A stretch of DNA of 42,675 nucleotides from contig JAFARC010000069.1 of assembly GCA_019245755.1 (NCBI GenBank), forward strand, positions 1-42,675. The letters are read 5' to 3'. The DNA is from Mycobacteriaceae bacterium (lineage in GTDB: Bacteria; Actinomycetota; Actinomycetes; Mycobacteriales; Mycobacteriaceae). Positions 31,849 to 40,654 of this stretch are shown here, in pieces. Below the pieces are notes generated by a model. The model did no database searches and was not told the origin of the DNA. It saw nothing but the letters and a program-made list of their open reading frames with translations. Position 1 is the stretch's first letter. Each line of letters opens with the position of its first letter. The position numbers and the translations under genes were made by a program.

Positions 31849-32118
31849 TCAGCGGCGCAGGCCGAGCCGGTCGATGAGGGAGCGGTAGCGCTCCACGTCG
31901 ACCTGGGCGACGTACTTCAGCAACCGGCGGCGCCGGCCGACGAGCAGCAGCAGCCCGCGCCGCGAGTGGTGATCGTGCTTGTGCACCTTGAGGTGCTCGG
32001 TCAAGTCGGCGATGCGCTTGGTCAGCAGCGCGACCTGCGCCTCCGGGGATCCGGTGTCGGTCTCGTGCAGGCCGTACCGGCCCAGGATCTCTTTCTTCTG
32101 TTCAGCGGTGAGCGCCAC
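31849..32118 (-). CDS. rpsO: 30S ribosomal protein S15
   Basis: S15 binds 16S rRNA helices 20-22 and bridges the subunits. The 89-residue protein is full length with the family motifs [16 protein letters not shown] (21-36), [22 protein letters not shown] (46-67) and the ending Y-x-x-L-I-x-x-L-G-LRR. The start is a GTG at 32118 with GGAG about 9 bases upstream. It stands between ribF and gpsI, as in M. tuberculosis (Rv2785c). Identification is certain. Confidence 0.98.
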   Translation of the reverse strand: MALTAEQKKEILGRYGLHETDTGSPEAQVALLTKRIADLTEHLKVHKHDHHSRRGLLLLVGRRRRLLKYVAQVDVERYRSLIDRLGLRR

Positions 32119-32214
32119 GAAATAACTCCATCATCGGTCCGCGAGCCGGGAATCTCGGCGCGGCCGCCGCGAACCGCAGCGCACGCCGTGTCGAGCGGGA
32201 AGTCTAGCAGCGAG

Positions 32215-33189
32215 TCACCGCGCCGTCAGAATCGCCCGGGCCCGGTCGGTGTCGGCGTCCATTGCCGCGACCAGGTCGCCGACCTGATCGAACCTGCGCT
32301 GTCCGCGGATGCGGGCGACGAAGTCGACGGCGACATGCTCGCCATACAGGTCGGCGGCGGTGTCCAACACGAACGCCTCCACGGTGCGGGTGCGCCCGGA
32401 GAACGTCGGGTTGGTCCCGACCGACACCGCCGCCTGGTACCGCTCGCCCGGCACGACGGTGCCGACGACGGGCCCGTGCCCGAGCACGGTGAACCAGGCG
32501 GCGTAGACGCCGTCGGCGGGGATCGCGGAATACATCGGCGGGGCGACGTTGGCGGTCGGGAAACCGAGCACGTGGCCGCGGCCGTCGCCGCGCACCACCA
32601 CGCCCTCGACGCGGTGCGGCCGGCCCAGGGCCTCCGCGGCGGCCACCACGTCGCCGGCGTCGACGCACGACCTGATGTAGGTCGAGGAGAACGTCACGGT
32701 CTCGTTCTTGTGGTGCTCGCTGACCAACGACATCGCCTGCACCGCAAAGCCGAACCGCTCACCGGCATGCCGCAGCGTGTCGACGTTGCCCTGGGCCTTC
32801 TTGCCGAACGTGAAGTTCTCCCCAACCACGACCTGGACCACGTGCAGCCGCTCGACGAGCAGCTCGTGGATGTAGCGGTCCGGCGTCAGCTTCATGAACT
32901 CCGGCGTGAACGGCATCACCAGAAACACGTCGACGCCGAGCTCCTCGACCAGTTCAGCGCGCCGGGTCAACGTGGTCAGCTGCGCCGGATGACTGCCGGG
33001 AAACACCACTTCCATCGGATGCGGGTCGAACGTCATCAGCACCGTCGGGACACCGCGGGCGCGGCCCACTTTCACCGCGGTCGCGATCAGCTCGGCATGG
33101 CCGCGATGCACCCCGTCGAACACACCGATGGTCAGCACGCACCTGCCCCAGTCCGTGGGGATTCCGTCCTGCCCACGCCAGCGCTGCAC
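32215..33189 (-). CDS. ribF: Bifunctional riboflavin kinase / FAD synthetase
   Basis: RibF phosphorylates riboflavin to FMN and adenylates FMN to FAD. The 324 residues show the N-terminal nucleotidyltransferase domain with GVFDGVHRGH (22-31) and SSTYIRSCV (about 168). The C-terminal kinase domain has the GFPTANV motif (about 204-210) and the catalytic Glu region RTVEAFVLD. The start is a GTG at 33189, 7 bases after a TAGGCT hexamer, so the message is probably leaderless. It is divergent from sirR. Rv2787, which I recall between these two in M. tuberculosis, is absent. Matches Rv2786c. Confidence 0.96.
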   Translation of the reverse strand: MQRWRGQDGIPTDWGRCVLTIGVFDGVHRGHAELIATAVKVGRARGVPTVLMTFDPHPMEVVFPGSHPAQLTTLTRRAELVEELGVDVFLVMPFTPEFMKLTPDRYIHELLVERLHVVQVVVGENFTFGKKAQGNVDTLRHAGERFGFAVQAMSLVSEHHKNETVTFSSTYIRSCVDAGDVVAAAEALGRPHRVEGVVVRGDGRGHVLGFPTANVAPPMYSAIPADGVYAAWFTVLGHGPVVGTVVPGERYQAAVSVGTNPTFSGRTRTVEAFVLDTAADLYGEHVAVDFVARIRGQRRFDQVGDLVAAMDADTDRARAILTAR

Positions 33190-33196
33190 AGCGGCA

Positions 33197-33202
33197 AGCC
33201 TA
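33197..33202 (-). promoter_or_regulatory. ribF -10 element, predicted leaderless start
   Basis: TAGGCT ends 7 bases before the GTG at 33189. Confidence 0.55.
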
Positions 33203-33277
33203 GTGGACCCCGTGGCGACGAGCCGCGTGCGCGACGGTGGCAGCGCACCGACATGTGAGGCCCACCGAGCAGGGCAG

Positions 33278-33293
33278 GAAAGCCTAAACTTTC
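33278..33293 (+). promoter_or_regulatory. Candidate operator dyad over the sirR promoter
   Basis: GAAAG-CCTAAA-CTTTC is a perfect 5-base inverted repeat that straddles the sirR -10 hexamer. Its position would allow autorepression by a DtxR-family regulator. It is not an evident IdeR box. Confidence 0.4.
33285..33290 (+). promoter_or_regulatory. sirR -10 element, predicted leaderless start
   Basis: TAAACT ends 7 bases before the GTG at 33298. Confidence 0.6.
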
Positions 33294-33297
33294 ACTC

Positions 33298-33999
33298 GTG
33301 CCCGCTGCCGACGACGTTCGCGATCTGACGTCGGTTGCCCAGGATTACCTGAAGGTCATCTGGAACGCGCAGGAGTGGTCGCGCGAGAAGGTCAGCACCA
33401 AGATGCTCGCCGAGCGGATCGGCGTGTCGGCCAGCACCGCGTCGGAGTCGATCCGCAAGCTCGCCGACCAGGGCCTGGTCGAGCACGAGAAGTACGGCGC
33501 GGTGACGCTGACCGAGCGCGGCCGGCGTGCCGCGGTGTCGGTAGTGCGGCGGCACCGGCTGTTGGAAACGTTTTTGGTTCGCGAATTGGGTTACGGCTGG
33601 GACGAGGTGCACGACGAGGCCGAGGTGCTCGAGCACGCGGTCAGCGACCTGATGATGACGCGGATCGACGCCAAGCTGGGTCACCCGCAGCGCGACCCGC
33701 ACGGCGACCCGATCCCCGACCTGGACGGGCAGGTGCCGACTCCCCCGGCCCGGCAGCTATCGGTGTGCGGCGACGGTGATCACGGTTCGGTGGCCCGCAT
33801 CTCGGACTCCGACCCGGAGATGCTGCGTTATTTCGACTCGGTCGGGATCGCGTTGGACTGCCATCTGACCGTGTTGGCGCGGCGCGACTTCGCCGGCACG
33901 GTGTCGGTCGCGATCAGCGACGGCCACGAGTGCGGCCCCGACCGGACCGTGGAACTGGGAAACCCGGCCGCCCAGTCGATCTGGGTGGTGCCCTGCTGA
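33298..33999 (+). CDS. sirR: DtxR/MntR-family metal-dependent repressor SirR
   Basis: This 233-residue regulator has an N-terminal winged helix (about 10-70; AERIGVSASTASESIRKLADQGL) and a metal-binding dimerisation domain (about 72-140; HRLLETFLV, GYGWDEVHDEAEVLEHAV). A C-terminal FeoA/SH3-like domain (about 155-233) follows. The E-V-H-D-E-A-E and H-A-V residues match the DtxR/MntR metal sites. It matches Rv2788 (sirR/mntR), which controls manganese or iron transport genes. No transporter is nearby. The GTG start at 33298 follows a TAAACT hexamer by 7 bases, and a dyad overlaps that promoter. Confidence 0.93.
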   Translation: MPAADDVRDLTSVAQDYLKVIWNAQEWSREKVSTKMLAERIGVSASTASESIRKLADQGLVEHEKYGAVTLTERGRRAAVSVVRRHRLLETFLVRELGYGWDEVHDEAEVLEHAVSDLMMTRIDAKLGHPQRDPHGDPIPDLDGQVPTPPARQLSVCGDGDHGSVARISDSDPEMLRYFDSVGIALDCHLTVLARRDFAGTVSVAISDGHECGPDRTVELGNPAAQSIWVVPC

Positions 34000-34005
34000 G
34001 CTGAC

Positions 34006-34920
34006 CTACAGCGTCGCGGGCCGCAGCACGACAACCGGTTTGGTGGTCTGCCCGTCATCGCGCAGCAGTGCGATCACCTGGCCGTCCGCGGCGGTCGCCG
34101 CGTAGGTACCCTCCAGGCCCGCGGCCGCCAGCGGGCGGCCGTGGCTCGTCGCGAGCGCCTCGTCGGCGCTCAGCTCGCGACGGGGGAAGGTCAGCAGGCA
34201 CGCCTCGTCGAGGGTGCGGCTCAGCGCCGGCCGCTCGCCGAGTTCGTCGAGGCTGCGGGCGTCGGCGAGCCCGAAGGTGCCAACGCGGGTGCGCCGCAAC
34301 GCGGTGAGGTGTCCGCCGACGCCCAGCGCAGCGCCGACGTCGCGGGCCAACGCACGGACGTAGGTGCCCGACGAGCAGTCGACCTCCACGTCGACGTCGA
34401 TGTGACCGTTGCGGCGGTGAACCGCACGGACCTCGAATCGGTCGATGCGCACGGCGCGGGCAGCGAGTTCGACGGGCCGGCCCGCTCTGGCCAGCTGGTA
34501 GGCACGCCTGCCGCCGACCTTCACCGCGCTGACCGTTGACGGCAGCTGGCTGATCTCGCCGGTCAGCGTCGCGACCGTGGCCAGCAGGTCGTGATCGGTC
34601 ACACCGGCGGTCGGGGTGCTCGCCAGGATGTCGCCGTCGGCGTCGTCGGTGGTGGTGGTCTGGCCAAGCCGTATCGTCGCGGTGTACGACTTGTCCGACG
34701 TCACCAGCAGGCCCAGGATTTTGGTGGCCCGCCCGACCCCGACCACCAGCACGCCGGTCGCCATCGGATCCAGCGTGCCGGCGTGGCCGACCTTGCGGGT
34801 GGCAAAAATTCGCCGGCAGCGGCCCACCACGTCGTGGCTGGTGATGCCGGCCGGTTTGTCGACGACGACGATCCCCGCCGAGCCCGCTGCGCTTCGCGCG
34901 AGCCGCTCATCGCCGCTCAC
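34006..34920 (-). CDS. truB: tRNA pseudouridine synthase B
   Basis: TruB converts U55 of the tRNA T-arm to pseudouridine. The 304-residue protein has the catalytic D51 in [14 protein letters not shown], the KPAGITSHD motif I (22-30), YTATIRLG motif II-like and [12 protein letters not shown] motif III, followed by a PUA-like C-terminal segment. The start is a GTG at 34920 that overlaps the pptT stop as GTGA. It is the last gene of phosphoesterase-pptT-truB and converges on sirR, leaving only 6 bases between. Matches Rv2793c. Confidence 0.96.
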   Translation of the reverse strand: MSGDERLARSAAGSAGIVVVDKPAGITSHDVVGRCRRIFATRKVGHAGTLDPMATGVLVVGVGRATKILGLLVTSDKSYTATIRLGQTTTTDDADGDILASTPTAGVTDHDLLATVATLTGEISQLPSTVSAVKVGGRRAYQLARAGRPVELAARAVRIDRFEVRAVHRRNGHIDVDVEVDCSSGTYVRALARDVGAALGVGGHLTALRRTRVGTFGLADARSLDELGERPALSRTLDEACLLTFPRRELSADEALATSHGRPLAAAGLEGTYAATAADGQVIALLRDDGQTTKPVVVLRPATL

Positions 34921-35588
34921 AGCACGATCGCGGTCAGCACCAACGCATTACACACCGACCAGCGCCCCCGCAGCGCCGTCAGCGGCGGCCCGGCCCGCGC
35001 GGTCGGGTCGATGAGGATCTCGGCGACGAACTGACCCGCGGTCCGGTCGGCGTCGACGCCGAAGATGATGTGGGCGTCTTCGAAGCCGAGCCAGCGATGG
35101 GTCAGCGGATACCAGGCCTTGTAGGTTGCCTCTTTGGCGCAGAACAGGATTCGATCCCAGTGCAGACCGCCCGGCAGCGCCGCGAGCTCGCGACGTTCGG
35201 CGGGCAGGCTGACCGCGTCGAGCACGCCGCGGGGCAGCACGCCGTGCGGCTCGGCGTCGATGCCGACCGAACGCACCCGAGGAAAGCGCCCGACGGCGGC
35301 GCCCCGGTAGCCGTCGCAGTGCGTCAAGCTGCCCACCACCCCGTCTGGCCAGCACGGTTCGCCCTTGTCGCCCTTGAGGATCGGTGCCGGGGGGACGCCG
35401 AGTTGCCGCAGCGCCTGCCGGGCGCAGTAGCGGACCGTGATGAACTCGCTGCGCCGCTTGGCGACCGAGCGGGCGATGAGTGGTTCTTCCGCCGGAAGCG
35501 GCGCGAGGTCGGGCGGGTCGACATACAGCTCGGCCGCGGCCACCGCGTCGGGCAGCACCGCCGAGATCAGTGTCGCAACCGCCGTCAT
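34917..35588 (-). CDS. pptT: 4'-phosphopantetheinyl transferase PptT
   Basis: PptT moves phosphopantetheine from CoA to carrier proteins of mycolate, polyketide and siderophore synthesis and is essential in mycobacteria. The 223-residue Sfp-type enzyme has the CoA-contact [13 protein letters not shown] (85-96), the magnesium motif VGIDAEPH with D111 and E113, and KEATYK at 152-157 with E153. I chose ATG 35588, which overlaps the phosphoesterase stop as ATGA; the longer open frame upstream lies in that gene in another frame. It is coupled to truB by GTGA. It matches Rv2794c. Confidence 0.96.
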   Translation of the reverse strand: MTAVATLISAVLPDAVAAAELYVDPPDLAPLPAEEPLIARSVAKRRSEFITVRYCARQALRQLGVPPAPILKGDKGEPCWPDGVVGSLTHCDGYRGAAVGRFPRVRSVGIDAEPHGVLPRGVLDAVSLPAERRELAALPGGLHWDRILFCAKEATYKAWYPLTHRWLGFEDAHIIFGVDADRTAGQFVAEILIDPTARAGPPLTALRGRWSVCNALVLTAIVL

Positions 35589-36523
35589 CGAGACAACTGC
35601 CGCCGCCGTATCCGCTGCTGAATCCGCTCCGCGTTGGCGCGCATCTCCGGCGTGATGACGAAGTGGCCGCCGAACTCGTTGAGATAGCCGGGCGCGTACC
35701 GCGGGTCCGGCAGCACCTGGCGAAGCCAGCGATACGGCTTGCGGCGCCGCCACTCTCGCGGATAGCCGACGGACACCTCCTCGAAACGTACCCCGTCATA
35801 CCAGGTGGTGCGGGGAATGTGCAGGTGGCCGTACACCGAGCAGACCGCCTGGTAGCGGGTATGCCAGTCCGCGGTGGCGGTGGTGCCGCACCACATCGAG
35901 AACTCGGGATAGAACAGCGCGTCGCAGGGCTCACGGACCAGCGGGAAGTGGTTGACCAGCACCGTGGGGGTCATCCAGTCCAGCTGCTCGAGGCGCTGGC
36001 GGGTGTAGGCCAGGCGGTCGCGGCACCACGCCTCGCGGGTGGCGTACGGCTCGGCGGACAGCAGGAACTCGTCGGTGGCCACCACGTTGCGCTCGCGCGC
36101 GATGGCGAGCCCCTCGGCCTTGGTAGTCGCGCCGTCGGGCAGAAAACTGTAGTCATACAGCAAGAACATCGGCACGATCGTCGCCGGGCCGCCGTCGTCC
36201 ACCCATACCGGATACGGGTGTTCCGGGGTGAGGATGCCCATCGCGTCGCACATGTCGACCAGGTAGTCGTAGCGGGCCCGACCGAACAGCTGGGCGGGAT
36301 CCTTACCGGTGGTCCACAGCTCGTGGTTGCCCGGGACCCAGATCACCTTCGCGAACCGCCGGCGCAGCAAGTCCAGCGACCAGCGGACGTCGTCGGTGCG
36401 CTCGGCGACGTCGCCGGCAACGATCAGCCAGTCGTCGGGCGACGACGGGAACAGCGACTCGGTGACCGGCTTGTTACCGGTGTGACCGGTGTGCAGGTCG
36501 CTGATCGCCCACAGGGTTGCCAC
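35585..36523 (-). CDS. Calcineurin-like metallophosphoesterase (Rv2795c-like)
   Basis: This 312-residue protein shows all the metallophosphoesterase motifs in order: SDLHTGH with D9 and H11, AGDVAER (about 40), GNHELW (about 69), VNHFP (about 188) and YGHLHIPR (about 238). It should coordinate two metal ions and hydrolyse a phosphoester or phosphoanhydride. The Rv2795c orthologue has been linked to PptT as an acyl-carrier-protein or CoA-arm hydrolase (PptH) that counteracts it; the conserved neighbourhood supports this. The GTG at 36523 follows a TAGGCT hexamer by 8 bases. It is the first gene of the pptT-truB operon. Confidence 0.9.
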   Translation of the reverse strand: MATLWAISDLHTGHTGNKPVTESLFPSSPDDWLIVAGDVAERTDDVRWSLDLLRRRFAKVIWVPGNHELWTTGKDPAQLFGRARYDYLVDMCDAMGILTPEHPYPVWVDDGGPATIVPMFLLYDYSFLPDGATTKAEGLAIARERNVVATDEFLLSAEPYATREAWCRDRLAYTRQRLEQLDWMTPTVLVNHFPLVREPCDALFYPEFSMWCGTTATADWHTRYQAVCSVYGHLHIPRTTWYDGVRFEEVSVGYPREWRRRKPYRWLRQVLPDPRYAPGYLNEFGGHFVITPEMRANAERIQQRIRRRQLSR

Positions 36524-36531
36524 AACGGTCC

Positions 36532-36537
36532 AGCCTA
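36532..36537 (-). promoter_or_regulatory. Phosphoesterase-pptT-truB -10 element, predicted leaderless start
   Basis: TAGGCT ends 8 bases before the GTG at 36523 and supports that start over longer in-frame extensions. Confidence 0.5.
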
Positions 36538-36627
36538 GGAGAAACGACCCGGCGGCGCCGGGCCCGCGCGGGGCGGGCACAACTAGAACAGGTTCTTGTT
36601 TCCAGTGTGCGGCGCCGGGCCGACTTG

Positions 36628-36633
36628 TACACT
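36628..36633 (+). promoter_or_regulatory. Possible -10 element of the exported DUF3558-like gene
   Basis: TACACT lies 32 bases before the ATG at 36666, giving a short leader that contains a GAGGGGG ribosome-binding site. No clear -35 was seen. Confidence 0.35.
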
Positions 36634-36665
36634 CCCCCGAGGGGCTGCCGAGCCGAGGGGGTGCC

Positions 36666-37238
36666 ATGGTCACCAAGCTTCGCCTGATCGCGGCTTTCGG
36701 CGCGGTGGTCACCGCTTCCATCCTGGGCTGGCACAACGTTTCGGTCGGCGGGGGCGCAGACGTCCAGCTGCGCTCCACGGCGGTGCCGATGACCAGCACG
36801 ACCATCAAGTCCCCCGTCGTCGATGTCGTCGACCAGAAGCCGTTCGACCCCTGCGAGGACATCCCGCCCGACGTGATCCAGCGACTGGGGTTGAGCTTCA
36901 CCCCACCCGAGCACGAAGACGGGCTTCGCTGCCACTACGACGCCGCGAACTACCAGATGGCCGTCGAGCCGATCATCTGGCGGACCTACGAACAAAGCCT
37001 CCCCCCGGACGCCATCGAGACCACAATCGACGGCCACCGCGCCGCCTGGTACTGGGTGATGAAGCCCACCAGTTGGAACAACCGCTGGTGGTTCACCTGC
37101 ATGGTCACCTTCAAGACCAGCTACGGGGTGATCCAGCAGTCGCTGTTCTTCTCCACGGTCTACTCCAACCCCAACGTCGACTGCCCGGTCGAGAACATGA
37201 CGCGGGCGCAGCAGCTCGCGCCGTATTACGTCTTCTGA
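36666..37238 (+). CDS. Exported DUF3558-like protein
   Basis: This 190-residue protein has an N-terminal hydrophobic signal or anchor (about 7-22, preceded by K4 and R6). The mature domain carries the DUF3558-like start FDPCEDIPPDVIQRLGL and paired cysteines (about C58 and C80, then later C139 and C176). DUF3558 members are usually lipoproteins; this one lacks a lipobox Cys near the signal, so it is probably secreted or anchored by its helix. The four cysteines suggest disulfides. GAGGGGG lies 6 bases before ATG 36666. LppV (Rv2796c) is near this place in M. tuberculosis but, as I recall, on the other strand. The function is unknown. Confidence 0.7.
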   Translation: MVTKLRLIAAFGAVVTASILGWHNVSVGGGADVQLRSTAVPMTSTTIKSPVVDVVDQKPFDPCEDIPPDVIQRLGLSFTPPEHEDGLRCHYDAANYQMAVEPIIWRTYEQSLPPDAIETTIDGHRAAWYWVMKPTSWNNRWWFTCMVTFKTSYGVIQQSLFFSTVYSNPNVDCPVENMTRAQQLAPYYVF

Positions 37239-37474
37239 TTTGCCGGTGACCGCGACCTACTTGAACCGTGCGATGGCGCGCGCGCTGAGCGGCAGCGCGG
37301 CGGTCGCCCGGGCCGGTTCGCGGATCCGGCTGGTGGTCGCCGGGCGGCTGCCACCCGCGGTACGCGCGCAACCTCGGTACCGACGAGCCGGCCACGAGCG
37401 CGCGCCGGATGGTGACCGCGACCCATTCGGTTGCGCACGGCGCACTGTCGCGGCTGCTGCCGGTAGGGATCCGG
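37239..37474. other. Intergenic, possibly decayed coding DNA
   Basis: These 236 bases contain two short protein-like stretches on the plus strand in different frames (around 37243-37360 and 37365-37475), with no ribosome-binding site, no shared frame and no recognisable domain. They may be the remains of a frameshifted gene, or chance openness of GC-rich DNA. Confidence 0.3.
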
Positions 37475-38035
37475 TCAGCCCAGCCGGGCCCGCACGGTGT
37501 CGGCGACGTCGCCCAGCGTCGCGGCGTCGCGCACCGGCGGCCCCCAGGCGGGGGTCAGGGGCAGTTGCACCCAACTGGTGCACCCGCCGTAATCGGGGGT
37601 GCGGGCCACGGTGATCGGCTCGATCAACGGGTAGGCCTGCACGACCAGCACCGTGAGCCGGTGCTTCGGCCGGAAGCTCAGCCTGTCGGCGTGCACCGAC
37701 TCGGCTGTCCAGATGTGCAGCGGCTCGATCTCGGAAAGCCGATCCGGCCGGTTAACCTCCACGGCCGCAACTACTTCGGCGCCCGCGCGAAGCACCACCG
37801 CGTGGGCGGCGCAGTCCGGGAAAGACGCCTTCAGCAGGTCGCGGTGTTCGGGGCGGACCCGCTCGGCGTGGCTGTGCGCGACGGTCGGGAACAACAGGAA
37901 CCGCGACGCGGACACCTCGAACCGTTTCTCCCGAATTCCGCCCTTGCGCAGCAGCACGGTCTGGCGCCCGTCCAGCAGCGCGTGCACGGCCGCGCTCCAC
38001 TCCTTGAGACCCGGGTGGGTCATCACCGTCGTCAT
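37475..38035 (-). CDS. DUF1802 family protein
   Basis: This 186-residue protein opens with the DUF1802 signature LKEW-x-x-AVHALLDGRQTVLLRKGGI followed by F-x-V-x-x-x-RFLLFPTVAHSHAERV. The C-terminal half holds a tryptophan-rich strand region and PDYGGCTSWVQLP. DUF1802 is widespread in bacteria and archaea with no assigned activity. The ATG at 38035 overlaps the DUF2277 stop as ATGA, so the two are co-translated; an in-frame ATG at 38023 is an alternative. The family call is firm; the function is unknown. Confidence 0.85.
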   Translation of the reverse strand: MTTVMTHPGLKEWSAAVHALLDGRQTVLLRKGGIREKRFEVSASRFLLFPTVAHSHAERVRPEHRDLLKASFPDCAAHAVVLRAGAEVVAAVEVNRPDRLSEIEPLHIWTAESVHADRLSFRPKHRLTVLVVQAYPLIEPITVARTPDYGGCTSWVQLPLTPAWGPPVRDAATLGDVADTVRARLG

Positions 38036-38292
38036 GCCAGGCGCGCGCGCACCTCGGGTCTGCGCAGCGGCGGCACCGTCCTGGGCGGCTGCTTGCGCGG
38101 CGGCAACCCGGCGAGCAGCCGGGCGGTCGCCGCGGCGACCTCGGCGACCGCGGTCTCGAACGCGTCGAGGGTGGCCGGCGACGGCCGGGTGATGCCGCCG
38201 ACCTTACGCACATACTGGCGTGCGGCGGCCTCGATTTCCTGCTCGGTCGCGGCGGGGGCCAGGCCGCGCAGTTCGGTGATGTTCCGGCACAT
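38032..38292 (-). CDS. DUF2277 family protein
   Basis: This 86-residue basic protein starts with MCRNI and has EEI/QEIEAAARQYVRKVGG and a helical A-x-x-AVAEVAAAT segment, the DUF2277 pattern. Members are small, conserved and uncharacterised. It is coupled to the DUF1802 gene by ATGA. The ATG at 38292 follows a TATCGT hexamer by 6 bases. It is divergent from the EchA gene with only 30 bases between the start codons. The longer open frame upstream is antisense to echA and was rejected. Confidence 0.85.
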   Translation of the reverse strand: MCRNITELRGLAPAATEQEIEAAARQYVRKVGGITRPSPATLDAFETAVAEVAAATARLLAGLPPRKQPPRTVPPLRRPEVRARLA

Positions 38293-38298
38293 GAGTTC

Positions 38299-38304
38299 AC
38301 GATA
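38299..38304 (-). promoter_or_regulatory. DUF2277 gene -10 element, predicted leaderless start
   Basis: TATCGT ends 6 bases before the ATG at 38292. The opposing echA hexamer begins 7 bases away. Confidence 0.55.
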
Positions 38305-38310
38305 GGTGAC

Positions 38311-38316
38311 TACCGT
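38311..38316 (+). promoter_or_regulatory. echA -10 element, predicted leaderless start
   Basis: TACCGT ends 6 bases before the GTG at 38323. Confidence 0.55.
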
Positions 38317-38322
38317 GAGACC

Positions 38323-39093
38323 GTGCCCGACGACGACGTTCTGCTCATCGACACCGCCGACCGGGTCCGGACCCTCACCCTCAACCGCCCGCGGGTGCGC
38401 AACGCACTGTCGGCGCAACTGCGCGACAAGCTGTTTTCGGCGCTGGCCGCAGCCGAGTCCGACGACGAGGTGGATGTGGTGATCCTGACCGGCGCCGACC
38501 CGGCGTTCTGCGCCGGCGTGGACCTCAAAGAACTCGGCGGCGGCGACGGCTTGGGCCGGATCCCGGATCTGTCGCCGCGGTGGCCGTCGATGAGCACGCC
38601 GGTGATCGGCGCCATCAACGGTGTCGCGGTGACCGGCGGCCTCGAGCTGGCATTGAGCTGCGACATTCTGATCGCATCCGAGCAGGCCCGGTTCGCCGAC
38701 ACGCACGCCCGCGTCGGGATCCTGCCGAGCTGGGGCATGTCGGTGCGGCTGCCACAGGTGGTGGGCCGGGGGCTGGCGCACCGGATGAGCCTGACCGGCG
38801 ACTACCTGGGCGCCTACGACGCGCTACGGGTCGGCCTGGTCACCGAGGTGGTGCTGCACAACGAACTGCTCGACGCGGCGCGCACGGTGGCCGCGTCGAT
38901 CGTGGGCAACAACCGCGCCGCGGTGCGGGCACTGCTGGCGTCGTATCACCGGATCGACGAGGCGGCAACCCGGGAGGCGTTCTCGATCGAGGCCGACTCG
39001 GCCGCCCAGTGGCTGCGCACCAACGCCAGCAGCACCGACATCGCCGCCAACCGCGAGGCTGTGATCAAGCGGGGACGCAGCCAGATCGGCTAA
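38323..39093 (+). CDS. Enoyl-CoA hydratase/isomerase family protein, EchA16-like
   Basis: This 256-residue crotonase-fold protein has the first oxyanion-hole motif AFCAGVDLKEL (61-71) and the second, INGVAVTGGLELALSCD (98-114). E109 matches Glu144 of the classical hydratase, but the second catalytic Glu (Glu164) is replaced by His128 in FADTHARVG. A simple water-adding hydratase reaction is therefore doubtful; isomerase, hydrolase or another crotonase reaction is possible. By position it is the Rv2831 (echA16) counterpart. The GTG start is 6 bases after a TACCGT hexamer. It converges on nrnA. Confidence 0.87.
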   Translation: MPDDDVLLIDTADRVRTLTLNRPRVRNALSAQLRDKLFSALAAAESDDEVDVVILTGADPAFCAGVDLKELGGGDGLGRIPDLSPRWPSMSTPVIGAINGVAVTGGLELALSCDILIASEQARFADTHARVGILPSWGMSVRLPQVVGRGLAHRMSLTGDYLGAYDALRVGLVTEVVLHNELLDAARTVAASIVGNNRAAVRALLASYHRIDEAATREAFSIEADSAAQWLRTNASSTDIAANREAVIKRGRSQIG

Positions 39094-39141
39094 CGCGGGC
39101 AGCGCCAGCGCGGCGATCCGACAGGTGCCGGGCGGGTGGCG

Positions 39142-40633
<1,492 letters not shown>

Positions 40634-40654
40634 GGTCGGCCCGCATCGATGTGC

